Assembly: GCA_963377175.1 (NCBI GenBank)
Contig: CAUJNA010003242.1
Span: 49,514 to 113,513 of the forward strand
Length of the DNA stretch: 64,000 bases
Direction: 5' to 3'
Source: Effrenium voratum
Taxonomy: Eukaryota > Sar > Dinophyceae > Suessiales > Symbiodiniaceae
The notes beneath the pieces were generated by a model. The model was given only the letters and a program-made list of their open reading frames with translations, searched no databases and had not been told where the DNA came from. This document shows, piece by piece, positions 14,690 through 28,499 of this stretch. Position 1 is the first letter of the stretch; the number at the start of each line of letters is the position of its first letter. The position numbers were made by a program, and so were the translations under genes.

Positions 14690-17230
14690 TAGTGTCGAGG
14701 CAACTTGCCACAAGAAGGTCTTAGTAGAAGAGCCGCGACCACGCATAAAACCAGAGTGTAGAACTCAAGGCCATCAAACACCGATGCTTGCTCAAATATT
14801 GTGGAGGAGTGTTTTTTGCATTTGGCTTTAGGGTTTAGGTTGCGAAGAGATTCTGCGCTGGGATGTGAGCAGGGGGGTGACTGTTTGCGCTGAAAACTTT
14901 CTTCAGACACCTGCTGCGTTTTGTGGTCACCTTTGGCTAGCCTCCCGAAAACCAAGTACTTATTGCAAACAAGCAGCAAGGGTACGAGGTAAAGGGTAAT
15001 GCATTCAAGGTTGAGTTTTTCTTCTTTTGGTGATTGTTCTGGTGATGAAACTCGTGAAGGTGATGTCGGCTTGAAAAGTCACGGATTTCTGCAAGCTCTA
15101 TTTTGTTCAGATGTCAGGCTCCTCGTGACACTTTTCTGAAAACTTGTTTTCTTTGCAGCTATGCACATGTTGAACTCGCCATAATTTGTACACATTGCTG
15201 CATTTTTGCCGTTGCTAACGTGAGGATAGGAATGTGATGAAACATGTGGTGTTTGACATCACTGCATTTCCAGTTTGTGACACGTCGCTGACCAGTTTTG
15301 TGCTGCAGCGGGCATATGAATTAGTATGGTCAGCAAATTTCGGCTTGTCTAGTGATGCTTCTGGTGATGCAAGTCATGAAGGTGATGCAGGTGATGCAGG
15401 TGATGCATATGACAGGTGATGCAGGCGATGCAGGTAATGCAGGTGATGCAGGCTTGAACAGGATCCTTGTGCCACTTTGCTGAACAATTGTTTTCTTTGC
15501 AGCCATGCACATGTTGAACACGCCATAATTTGTAGGCCTTGGCGGGCTGCATTCTTGATGGCAACATTATCGTGCCCAAATTCATTCAACATGGTTGGGG
15601 CCTTAGATCCGATTGCTTGGCCTTCGCGATGGCAACTCTGGACATGCCTCCTTGACGTTTGTTTTCTTCGGACAGCTACTTGTTTGTGTCATGCTGTTTG
15701 AGTTACTCCTTTTGAATCAGAACGACGAACGACTGTCCTGTGAATTCTGCTGCAGCAGAATACAAACCCTTTGTGTATCCAATAGATACAAGCTGCCCTT
15801 TGCGATTCATGCCAAACCAAAAGCCAAGCATGAAACCTGCACTTTCTCTAGGGCAGAATTCAAGGCCAGCAAGCACTGATTCCATTGCTCAAATATCCAA
15901 TTCAAGAGTTGCTGATTGGAGCTTACTCTGCGGAGGGCTCTTGCTGTGCCAATTCAGTCTGCGCTTTCACTTGGACGTTCTCAGCTGATTTGGGAGGGTT
16001 GCTGACGCCTGTGCTTGTCGTTTCTGTGCAGGTTCAATATTTTAGCTGCATCTTTGATGTACCATTTGGGTACCTGCCTGCCAACCATACTGTAGACTAT
16101 TTGCTGGGGCGGATGAACAAGTATGGTCAGCAAAGTTGAGTTTGTCTATTGCTTGTGGTGATGCAAGTGATGCAGATGATGCAGGTGATGCAGGCTTGAA
16201 CAGGATCGGATTTCTGCAAGCTTTGTTTGTCTCGCGCTACTTTGCTGAACAATTGTTTTCTTTGCAGCTATGCACAGCCATAATTTGTATGCCTTGGATC
16301 TGATCGCTTGGACTGCACACTGCAAGCTGCAGGTCTAGATGCAACTCTCGACGTGCCTCCTCGACGTTTGTTTTCTTCGGACAGCTACTCGTTTGTGTCA
16401 TGCTGTGTGCCCATCCGCATGAAGCACTCGGCAAGGCGCGCAGACTTTGAATTGAAGCCATTTGCGCAAGAGAGTCACAATCAATCAAAGGCTTGGGCCC
16501 AAACGGTCAGACGCAAAACCAAAGGCCTCCCCAACAAAGCCAAGAGCGGATATGCGGGACCAGATTCAATCCCTCACAAGGCTTGCCTGAATCCAGAAAG
16601 ACGGCCTTAACCTCAAAACTTCAGGATACCTCAGATCTGTCCTGTTAATTCCGCAGTTAACCTTCAACCTATGCTCTCCTTTTCGAGACTCCATGGCCTG
16701 AATAACTTCCACACCTGCATCACCAGGAGAATACTAACCCTTTGCGCGTATCCAACAGATACAAGCTGCTGTTTGCGTTTCATGCCGTAGCCAAACATAA
16801 AACCTGCACTTGCTCCGAGAGTGCAGAATTCAAGGCCAGCACTGATTGCGACTGAGCGCTGATTGGAGCTTATTCTGCGGAGGTTGAGGGCGTAGGCTGC
16901 TGGCTCCTCGCTTACTGTTTGCTGCTTTTGCTGTGCCAATTCAGTCTGAACTTTGACTTGGACGTTCTCAACTGATGTGGGAGGGTTGCTGATGCCTGTG
17001 TTGTTTCCTTGGCTGAAACGTTTGTGCAGGTTCAAGATTTTATTGATTCTCTCTTGGCGCTAGGGTTTAGGCTGCGAAGTGGATGATTCACGCCTGTTGC
17101 TGACGTGAGGGAGGAATGCTGAGGAAACATGTGGTCTGTTCTGTTCAAGATGTTGTCTTTGTGAGACTTTGCCAAACAGTGTTGTTTTGCAGCCATGCAC
17201 ATGCTGCACGTGCTGTCATTTATATGTCAT
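14690..17230. repeat. Three diverged copies of a ~1-kb unit with possible minus-strand exon
   Basis: Copies lie at about 14690-15200, 15700-16290 and 16660-17230. Shared landmarks in order are a block encoding on the minus strand AGLEF...SAGFM.G...RK.QLVS.GY (15745-15885 and 16740-16860, weaker at 14745-14790), a block encoding VQVK.QTELAQQ (15945, 16930), tagggtttaggYtgcgaag, and gctgaacaattgttttctt followed by tgcagc.atgcac (15130, 15477, 16241, 17168). The encoded Gly-rich segment resembles the first membrane helix of FUN14-type proteins, a weak call. The frames are interrupted, so at most one copy could be an exon. Confidence 0.5.
15352..15456 (+). repeat. GATGCAGGT minisatellite
   Basis: About ten copies of a 9-bp unit (gatgcaggt, with gatgcaagt, gatgcatat and gatgcaggc variants). 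A shorter relative of about four copies lies at 16157-16197 in the corresponding place of the next repeat copy. Confidence 0.85.
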
Positions 17231-19975
17231 GGCTGCAGGCTGCCATGTGAATAGCAACATTTGCCAGCCAGTTTGTCACGCATTCTTCGGTGCAACGCGT
17301 CTTCCAAGTTGCACGGACATTGTTGAACGCTAGGCGTTGATATTTGGATTCAGGCGGATGATGCTTGCTTGGACTTTGCTTGGACTTCGCTTTGTATTGA
17401 GGCTGCAAGCTGGATGGTTCTTGATGACAACTCGAGACGTGTCTTGTTGTTTTTTCTTCTGCCTAACGTGTAGGGGGAATGATTGGATTGAAGATGTGGC
17501 CATAAGTGTATTGACAAATCCAGAATGAAAAAAATGAATAAACTTCGTTTCGCACGGCTGGCTGGCGTCTTAGATACCCGAATTTGCTCAAGCGCCTAAC
17601 ACTGGTGCACATGGCCCGAAAGTTGGACATCACCGGCATGGACTGGCCTCAGTTGAAAAGGCCTGTGAGGGTTACAGCTGCAAGCTGAATGGATGGCTTG
17701 AGTTTGTCCTGAACCGTCGTGCATGTGCACACCATTTGTATGCAATTACGCGGCTTGCTTGGTTTTGGAGCCTCTTCAACCTGGGAGCGCTAGCTAGCTG
17801 CCTTCCGCTTTTCGCTGAACAACTGTCCCGTGCAATATGCTGTTATGAAGCCTTATATCCATTGGCACCGAGGCTTGCAAGTCAGTGATGCTTGTCGAAG
17901 CTGGCTGGGTTTAAACACTGCATACTCTTGGAGTGCCGCGATGCTTCTTCGTACAAGGTGTTGATTCAGGCCCTTGGAGGTTGAGGTTTGACGGACTAAG
18001 TCTATGGTGTTTGCAGATGTTGATTGAAGGGGCTTGAGTGTTTGACATTCGGCTGCTGGTTCTAGATGGTTCTGCCTGGTCACCTTCACTTCGTTTTGTT
18101 CTTTTGCTGGATAGGCCCAGGACTTGGATATCGTTGTATTGTTCTGGAGACTTTCTCAAATGTGTCCGAAAGTGGGCCAGTGGTTTGCCCCTGAAGTGCT
18201 TTCTTTCAACCACGACAAAGAGGCACCCTCAGAAACAAGAGACGCGTATTGTGCTTGCCAGCTGCTGTTTTCCTGCCAAGCAGCTGTCGCGTTGTTCCCT
18301 CGATTTTCCGATTGGTTGAGCGAGACTTGAATATTGAGTTGCGCTGCTGTGGTCCTCATCTACTTTTCGTCAGACACGTTGATGACACTTAAGCTTTGAC
18401 ATAGGGTTTAGGCTGCAAGAAACATGGTACAATCCGTTGTGCAGGCCCCTGCAGAATCAGGCATGTATCACCATGGGAGAGCACTTATTTGACTTGCGCA
18501 TGACAGTCGTTCCCCAGAGTCATGAATCGGAGTGGCATGGATTGTCGATGCGACAGTGGTTGGAAGAATGTTTTGCTTTTGTTCATATTTTGTTGCTTTG
18601 GCTTTGATATTTCTCGCTGAGCTGGACTAGACTAGACAGCGTTCGATGACGTCAGCGCTCGATGGCCCTCCGTCGATTTGCCTGGCTCAACCTGCATGGG
18701 TTCAAGGCCTCTGCAAGACGTTCTTCGCTTGCCGCGCTGGCTCCAAGCTCGGATTCGTTGCAAAGAGTCCTTGAGTTCGGATGTCGCAGCGACATAAGTT
18801 GAAAGCGTCGTGCACACAATCAAACATTGAGGTGTTGCAATTTGCAGCATTGCCCAGCCTTGCCTCATGTCGCACCTGGCAGAGCCCTGACCCTCCAGCA
18901 TGCAGGCAGACTTTGTGTAGCCGCTTCGCACTGAATATGCCGAGCTTGGGCTGTCAGCCATGCCTTCCTTGCCTTCCTTGCGTCCCATTGAGAGTCCATG
19001 CCAGATCAGTCAGTCCGTGCCAGGCGGAGTTCCCTGTTTCTCCCTTCGATCTCCTTGTCGGCCTCCCGTGGCAAATGAGGCCACCTGCTCCCCAGTGTGT
19101 ATGGGCGACAGCAAGCTTGGGACAAGCGTTTGTGTTGTGCGTTCCATCTTTAAAGCTGGCGCCATGGGAGCTTTTTGTTTGGAGAGGTTTTCTCTGGCAT
19201 TCTCTGGCCAAGCCACTGGGGCATCATCCGCGCGACACGATCATGCTGGCTTGAATGGCATCAAGCAGCTTTGCTGCATATCTTTCTTTTACCGCCGCTT
19301 GATTTTAGGTGTGCTGTGCCGTTCTGCGCTGAATCTTGAGTGCCCTTCCTTTGTCAGCTCTCAGTCGTTGTTCGATACGTGCGTTTTGCTTGAATGCGGA
19401 GCGGCCAGCCAACGCGTGAGTGTGCGATTCGCGATATTCTGGCAACGGCTTCGCTTGCGGAAGTGGGGGTGGATGCAAATTGCGTCTGCTGTCCGCAGGC
19501 GTTGCTCGTCTTGAGCACTGCTTGCTGAGAATGGCCTGCCGTAAAAAAGGACCGACCCGACCCCGTTCAGGCCCCTCAACGTAATCACCGCTGAGCGACA
19601 TTGCCATGCAGTACTTTTTGCCTCCGCTGCGACGCACATGAGGTCGCTCGCGCTTGGGGCCGAGACTGGTCGCTTGCGTTGTATGTGCAAACTGCGCGCA
19701 GGTGGTTGTGAGCCGAGACTCTGTCAACTGCTATAAGGCGTCTTCCTCAGTGAGCACGTTGATCGTTTGACTGCTGCTGCAGCCTGCAGTGCGTCAATTC
19801 CGGACGAGTTGCTTCCGGCACCCAAGCCTGATTCCACACCAGTGCCAGAACAGCAACCAGCTTGGCGCAATCCTTTGCATCACGGTTCCTGGATGCGTGC
19901 CAGCCTTTGCGGTTTGCCTTGCACTGAAACCGTCGCCCATGCCTCTCGTCTGTTCAATCCGTCCATCCACACCCA
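17231..19975. other. Gene-poor spacer
   Basis: No ORF with a recognisable domain on either strand. There is one more tagggtttaggctgcaag motif near 18404. Fragments of cttccttgccttccttgcg repeat at 18960. I see nothing else to annotate. Confidence 0.4.
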
Positions 19976-21925
<1,950 letters not shown>

Positions 21926-24900
21926 AAATCAACTTGCCAGCACATAGACGTGCCATCGCGATCGGCGGCTCATGCGAAGTGGAGATATATAGCTGTAGCT
22001 GCGTAAGGGAGGGCTTTTGAGCTTTTGGCCGCGATCCTTGATGATTTGCACCGCTGGACACGTAGCCCGGCCCCCTTGCCAGGGATCGTGTCCTTGGCCC
22101 GTTTTTTTTTTTTGGGGCGCAGCGACAAACCACCACGGCCGAGTTTGGAGCGCGTGCATGACGCGCAGCGGTTCTTCGATGAGGTGTCGGAGCTTTCGCT
22201 GTCGCTTGTGTGCGTCGCCCGAACACGGCCATTTTTGGCCGCCACCGTCCCAGCTGGACGCTTTCGCCGCCGCCCACGATGGGATGCAGCCCGACAGGTC
22301 AGTTTCTTCCCCGGGCGGCTTGGCGGCTGAGGCCAAACAACGCGTGCCGAATCCGCCCTACGTCCGTGAGCCGGTGGTGAAGGATGAAGCCGCCAGGGCG
22401 TTGTTCCAAGACACTTGCGGCGCATCACTTGAAGCAGCAGGTTGGCAAGGCCCGCCCTCTCGGGCAACCCATGCCGGATGCACGCACGCGAGCCAGCAAG
22501 TTCGCATAGCGCTTGCTCCACATTGCGTGCGCCTTGCGCAGTGCACTTACTCGGCGGGCGTGGCGCATCAGTCACACTGCCCCAGCAATCGCCTGCGCAG
22601 TTATCCTGTGTCCGCCGCTTTCACCTTACTCCCGTCCGGCGTTTTGGGGCGTGCAGCATTTGCTACACGCTGCTGAGCGCCATGGCTTGCGACATTTCGC
22701 ACAAAGTAATTAGCGTTGCTTGTGCGCTTTGAGCTTACAGCTGGCCGGCGAGACAACCCACCCCCGGATCAGCGAGGGCGTGGCCTGGGCTGGCACGCTG
22801 TCGACACCAACTGCAGCACAAAGGGGGCCGAGGACCTCCACAGGCACCAGGGCCGGCGGGCAAGCAAGGAGAAAGGGCGGACCCATGACAAAGCAACGTG
22901 GCGACAACAGAAAGGAGCCACACGGGGGGGGGAGGTGGGCCAACAGACGCTGGAGAGGGAGCAGGGCGAGCGTCATAGGATGGAGACGCCTCAGGGAGGA
23001 CAACGTTGAACCGGGCGCACATGGCCAAACACCGCTCCTCAGCAACTGCGGGCGAACCAGAACGGCAAAACGGACAGGACACAGTGGAGGGCGTGAACGG
23101 CACACATGCACACGCGGCAAGCATCAGCCTCTGCTGCAGCCGGCAGCGGCTGCTGGGCTGCACGGCCGGGAAAGCACGGGTATCCACCAATACCTGCAGT
23201 AGGAGCCGGGGGCGCCAAAGAAGGACGGGGCAGTGAGCTCACGGGCTGAGAGGTGAAAGACACCGCGGCTGCGGTAGGGGCCTCACAAATTGCTCCGTGT
23301 GTTGCCGGCTGACGGTGCCCCATGCCCACCAAGGTGTTCACATCGCCTTCTTCCTAAAAAGGCAGAACCGTTGCTTTGTTTTCTTTCTCCGGGCCTCTTC
23401 GTTGGGTCGCGCTCAAACTGTGACACAGACGACGAGGCGGCGGGAAACTGGCAAGGGCCCGTAGCGAATGCTCCTTGATCCGTGATTGTGGTTCGCACCT
23501 TGCTAGGACGTGAAGGTCCGCTCGGTGCAGTCGGCGGGGGGCCCTTTCGAGTCGAGTCGAATCGAGTCAAGTCGACTCGACTGTCAAAGGTTCCTACCCC
23601 ATCAGCGGAGACGATGGTAAGCTCGGCTGCAACAAAAAGGGCGTGCACTCGGTAATGGCTGTTGCTCCAGGGCCAACTCCCTGTTGATCACCCGGTCACC
23701 GGGCAAGCGACTGCACGCGGGCACCTCGCCGTACCAGAGTCAGCAAGGACGTCACTGACATCCGGCACAGGCCCGTCAAGGTTGTGCGCATTGGGGCCGG
23801 GCAGCTCGAGAAGGCTGCAAGCGAACGCACGGTCTGGGACAGAGCGAGCTTTGGCCTAACAAGGGGCTGGATGAACTGTGCAGCCTCGGGGCTCCACCGT
23901 CCAGCGACCTCAGTGGCAAGCACAACGAAGCGACGCTAGCTGGATTAGAGCAACTTTGTCGCGCCGGGCCTGGCGGGAGGGCAGCGCCTTCAATCCGTCT
24001 GACGCAAGAGATCCGCCCACTCGCCCACTCGCCACGAAAGAAAGCGGGCCGCGAACACCTCCTTGGGAACACGTCCTTGGGAACACGGGGCGCGTCGGCG
24101 GGGTGAGAGAGCATGCGCGGCAAAAAAAGCCAAAACTTCCATGCGCGCTCCGCCTCGGCACCGTCGGGGGGTGGTGCACAAACGGATGCCATCGAGAGCA
24201 ACCAAAAGGGCCTGGCGCAAGGGGCCGCGCAAAAACTGCGGCCCGCAGGCGAGCACCATGCAGGGCGTGCCGAGTGGCTGTGGGTGGCGGTGTGTCAACG
24301 TCATGGACACCAGCTGGGGTCGCTGCCGGCCAGGGAGCGGTCGACACCACTCTCGCCTCTCTCCTCTGGCGAGCCCCGCAGACACGCTGGCCGCGTCGAC
24401 GGGGCTGCCCTGCGCGAATCTTGGCGCCGGAAGGAGCGCGCCTACCCGGAGCTGCCGCGCTTTTAGGCCTTGCTCGTGCGCGAGCTCGCTCCACGCCGGC
24501 CATCCTTCAGCCTTCAGTCGTCTCCTTTCTCGTTGCCCGGTGGTCCGCCTTGCTCGCGTCAGCCGCCCAGTTCCCAAAAATCAATCGACCCCAGATGTGA
24601 GAAAAAAACACGTGGCTGGAACCCAGCACGTTCCAAACCACCCCCCCCTGACTACACAACAAGCGGCCCCAGCTACGCCGCCGCGCCGCTGGCTGTAGCT
24701 TTGTTGCCACCACCTTGGTTCCCGGGTCCAAGTGGGTTTTGTTGCCAAGTCGGTTAATGACGTGGGCCCCCGGTGCAGTTGCCCATTCCGGCCATAGATC
24801 CGCAAATGCGACCAACGCCACAGTCCTTGCGCACAACCACCGCCACATCTGCAGCAGCCACAGCGCGAGCAGCAGTTCCAGGACATTTGCCGCCACCACA

Positions 24901-26030
24901 GCGACCCCAACCGCGTCAGTAAGACCCAACACGTGCAGGGCATGGCAACTCGTGGCTTTCCAGGGCCCGCCGCTGCGAGCGCACACAGCTGGTTGTTTGC
25001 ACAACCCCCACCAAATGCAGACACTGAGCCACCGTGCGTCCACAGCAGCAGTTGAGGCACAGCATGCTGGTGACAGCCTCGCCTCCAAGCCAGCACCCCA
25101 CCAAAAACGTCATCCCAGACACAGATGACAGGCCCAGGAGACCAGAAAGCCCCAGCTGAAGAGGAGCCTGAGCCGCCATTGCGGGGAAACCGGCTCCGAG
25201 CTGCCTTTGTTAGCAATTGACAATTTCGATGTTGAGGCCGCCCTCCGTTTTTCCTTGGACCTCATTGAGCAAGCAGCACGAGGGGCGACATCGGCGAAAA
25301 ACAGGTTTGGAAATTGTGGCTTTGCACACCGTTGCACCCAAGCAGGAGTTGATAGCCCAGTTTGATGTTTTTTTCCGACAGGAGTGTGGTTGGCCTGGAT
25401 GGGGGAATTGCCTGCGGCTCGGCAAGCCTTTCACCCTTCAACAGCTCTCTGACGCCCGAACTGGCCATACGAGCAGGTGCCACCCAACTTGATGACTTGG
25501 GACAGGACCAAGTCATCCCAAACTTGTTCGTTTGGCGCAACTGCAGCTGGACCACTTTGTGCCAGCCAAGAGAAAAAGCGCTGGCATGAGTGGATCACCC
25601 TGCTCGCCACCCTCGGCCTGCTCAACATGATGGGTCTGGCCACTGTTGTCCACCCACACGCGCCGAGATGGCGACCCGTACGACAACGGGCGACCGTTGT
25701 TTGAGGCAATTCCCGGTGCTTGTGGGAACGCGCGCATGTCCCTGTGCTTGCCCCTGACAATGCCGTCTGGAGGGGCAACCCATCTGCTTCCAAAGGAGCA
25801 TCGCCGTGTAGGGGCCCCTGTCGGCTCGGATGCGTTCGTGCGGGCCCAGCTGCGCAGAGGGCACAAACCTCGTCTCTTGCAAATCCTCCCGACCCTTCCT
25901 GATTTGCAAGTTGCTTGGTTGTTATTATTATGATTATTGTTATTATCATTATTATTGTTGTTGTTGCCGTGCTTTGGGGTTGACGGGCCCTCTCCCACGC
26001 AGAGCGGCCCGCCCAGGCTTGGGTTTGCGG
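21926..26030. other. Gene-poor region
   Basis: Numerous short overlapping open frames on both strands, as expected of GC-rich non-coding DNA. None carries a domain I recognise. A minus-strand frame at 24507-25088 has hydrophobic stretches (VAVVAANVLELLLALWLLQ) but no other support. A short TTATTATTATGATTATT run lies at 25921-25970. Confidence 0.35.
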
Positions 26031-26150
26031 CCTGACCATGTCGAGGTGGCCATTGCTAGCAGCTTTCTGGATCGCTCCGTTGCCGTACGCGGTGACGGCC
26101 ACTTTGGAGATGGTGAGAGCAACTTGACCATGTCGATGTGGCCGTTCACT
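26031..26150 (-). pseudogene. Ankyrin-repeat remnant
   Basis: On the minus strand VNGHIDMVKLL is followed, after a one-base frame change, by AIQKAASNGHLDMVR. Two GH-x-DMV turns 33 residues apart are the ankyrin signature. No longer array surrounds them, so this is a fragment. Confidence 0.45.
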
Positions 26151-27995
26151 GGACGCCGGGAATAGCAGCGTACATCCGATCATCGGAGTAGAGAGGGTCC
26201 CACTGACATTGCCATCCACATTTTTTTTTTTAATTCTCGCGCCTTTTTCCGCAGCGTCTCTGTCGCAATTAAGCGGTCGCTTTGTCCTGGACCTGCAACC
26301 AGGCTAGGGGCCACTTTCACTTTTGTCACAGTCTGGCCCGCGCGCGGCACAGGTCCTCACCATGTTACCCGCATCCCCCGAAGTGACTATAGAGCCGTCT
26401 GTGTGATCTTGTTGAGGCGGCTTCTTGCCATTGCTGTTGTTGCCCGCCGGCCCGCTGGCCCCTGTGGCCGTGTGCAGGATGATTTGGGAGATGAGCGGGC
26501 AGCGTGCCCAAGGTGCTGGAGCCCAACTCAGTTGACACAACCCTTGTGTCTGCCTTGACGTCGACTGGCGCCAGCAGGGCCGAGCAAAAGGTGCCGCTTT
26601 GCGTGTCGTGCGTATCCCGAACTGATTGCAGCTCCCTAGTCCCAATGCCGGCTTGTAGCTTTGGCCGTTGAAGCCGGTGGGCGCTGAAGCGCTTCAGCGC
26701 CGAGGCCTGCACAAGCTTGCGCGCGCCCGCTCGCGTGCGCGTCCGCGGATGCGCGACAGGCGTTGGGCATCATTGCTCCCCGCGGCCGCCCAGCGCGCAC
26801 AAGCAGCCAGCTTGCCGCGCCTGCCGTGCAGCAACCTTGTCGGCGCCGTGCCGCTGCCCAGTGACATGCTTGAAGCTCATGCAGAGCCGCCGCTAGTGGT
26901 GAGGCGCCCGAACCTCATGCGTTCCACGGAACATGCGACGGAAAAGGGAGGGAACCAGTGGAGACACACTTCATGTCACCGCGGACGCACCCCCACCACA
27001 AGGCTCATCCTACTTGAGAACATCTTGCTCATAGTTCAATCAAGTTTCCGATCCATGTACGTCCAGGTCGGCTCCGTTATACTCCGGCAAAATCCACGGC
27101 GCAGCCATCGGCGCTTTATAAGCCAGTTCCTTGGCGCCGAGTATACGGCCAATGGTACTACAATCATTAGATCTTCCTGGAGCGTTGCGTGGACAACCGC
27201 TTCGTTTTTTTTTTTCCACGCACCTTTTTCCGTCGCGCCTCGGTGAGACAAGGTGAAACGCACGACTGACCCCTACGCCCCCGGCGCCCAACGGGTGTCG
27301 GAGAGCACGTCGCCCTCGAGTGCGCGAGTGGCGCACTGGCGTACGCGTCGCCAATGTCGGTGCGCAGTTGGCAGAGGCTCGCAGCGAACGCTCCCTGAGC
27401 TGCAACTGCAAGCATCTGCCCCCGCCGGCGCTTGTACGCGGCTGCGACAGCCGTGCGCTGTGCCGCGGGGCTGGCGAGAGCTCGGCCCTGCGCTATGCGG
27501 TGGAGGGAGGCCCCAGTCTCCTCGCCCCATCTCCCTCCAACTTCAAGGGCCAGCACCGTCAAGCGACACCGCTTCGTCATCTTTCCCACCCCGGCGCAAA
27601 GCGCAAGTGCTGCCTTGCTGGACGCGGACTTTTATCACTTGTTCTGGAATAGGGCGAACTTGAAGCCTTCTGTGGCCAACTTGGCATTGATTGGCACGCG
27701 CTGCAGCTGAACGACCCCGTGCCTGTTTAGCCTGAGCCCTCCGCCCGTGTTGCTTCTGTTGGTGATGCGGCAATCGTTGCTGTTGCTCCTGCGGCCCCCC
27801 TTGCGCCCGTGGCCCCGGATGTCAGCCAGTGCCAAGCGGAGCCTTTGTGATGGAGCGCCAATTCTGGAGTAGTCACTGGCTCTGACGAGTAGCTCCAGAT
27901 GAAAGAAAGATCACACGCCGAGCTTGACGAAACTCCAATTGTTTTTTCTATATTTCTGGATGCATTGGTTTGTGCGCGGTGGGTGTGGTGTGTGG
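26151..27995. other. Gene-poor region
   Basis: T-runs at 26220 and 27207 and several short frames without motifs. Nothing supportable. Confidence 0.35.
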
Positions 27996-28064
27996 GTGTG
28001 CGGAGTGGCAGAATACCCTGCCACCAGCCTCTTCTTCTTCAGCAGGGGGCTGGAGCCGGCCCGG
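27996..28064 (+). repeat. Left flanking direct repeat of the 250-bp array
   Basis: About 69 bp (gtgtgcggagtggcagaata ... ggctggagccggcccgg) recur at 32696-32765 with only a few differences, in the same orientation, on the other side of the tandem array. Confidence 0.8.
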
Positions 28065-28499
28065 AATTTCTCCAGCCCCCAAACTAAGGTCACCTTTTTG
28101 CCAAACCAGCTGTACTTGAAGGATTAGCACCTTCCCTTGGGAGTTGAAGTGTGATCACCCCATCTTGGGGGAACCTCGGGTGTACCCATCGTGTGACCCC
28201 GGGCTGGTTTGCCGGAAAATTTGACCTCAACGCAACTTCACGTTTAAGCAGGAACGAGGTTTCACTAAAGGGAAGACAGCCACCAGATCATAGTGACATC
28301 TCACGGGCGCCTGGGCGCTGTATGCTGACCGTTTCATGCTTTGCCTTGTGTTGATTTGAACTTGACATGATCTTGTGTTGTCATGGAGTTGAATCTTGTC
28401 GGATTTAATCTTTCTCAAGGTTGAGCTCGTCCATCAACTGGGTTCGCCGAGCTGTCATGAATGGACACACCAAGGCCATCGCCGTCATGATGGACCGAG

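Noticed and set aside
15352..15456. CRISPR-like array
   Set aside because: A 9-bp minisatellite without spacers; no cas genes; eukaryotic context.
24507..25216. Minus-strand ORF with hydrophobic stretches
   Set aside because: Two overlapping frames are open, composition is Trp/Cys/Ala-biased as in GC-rich non-coding DNA, and no motif is visible.
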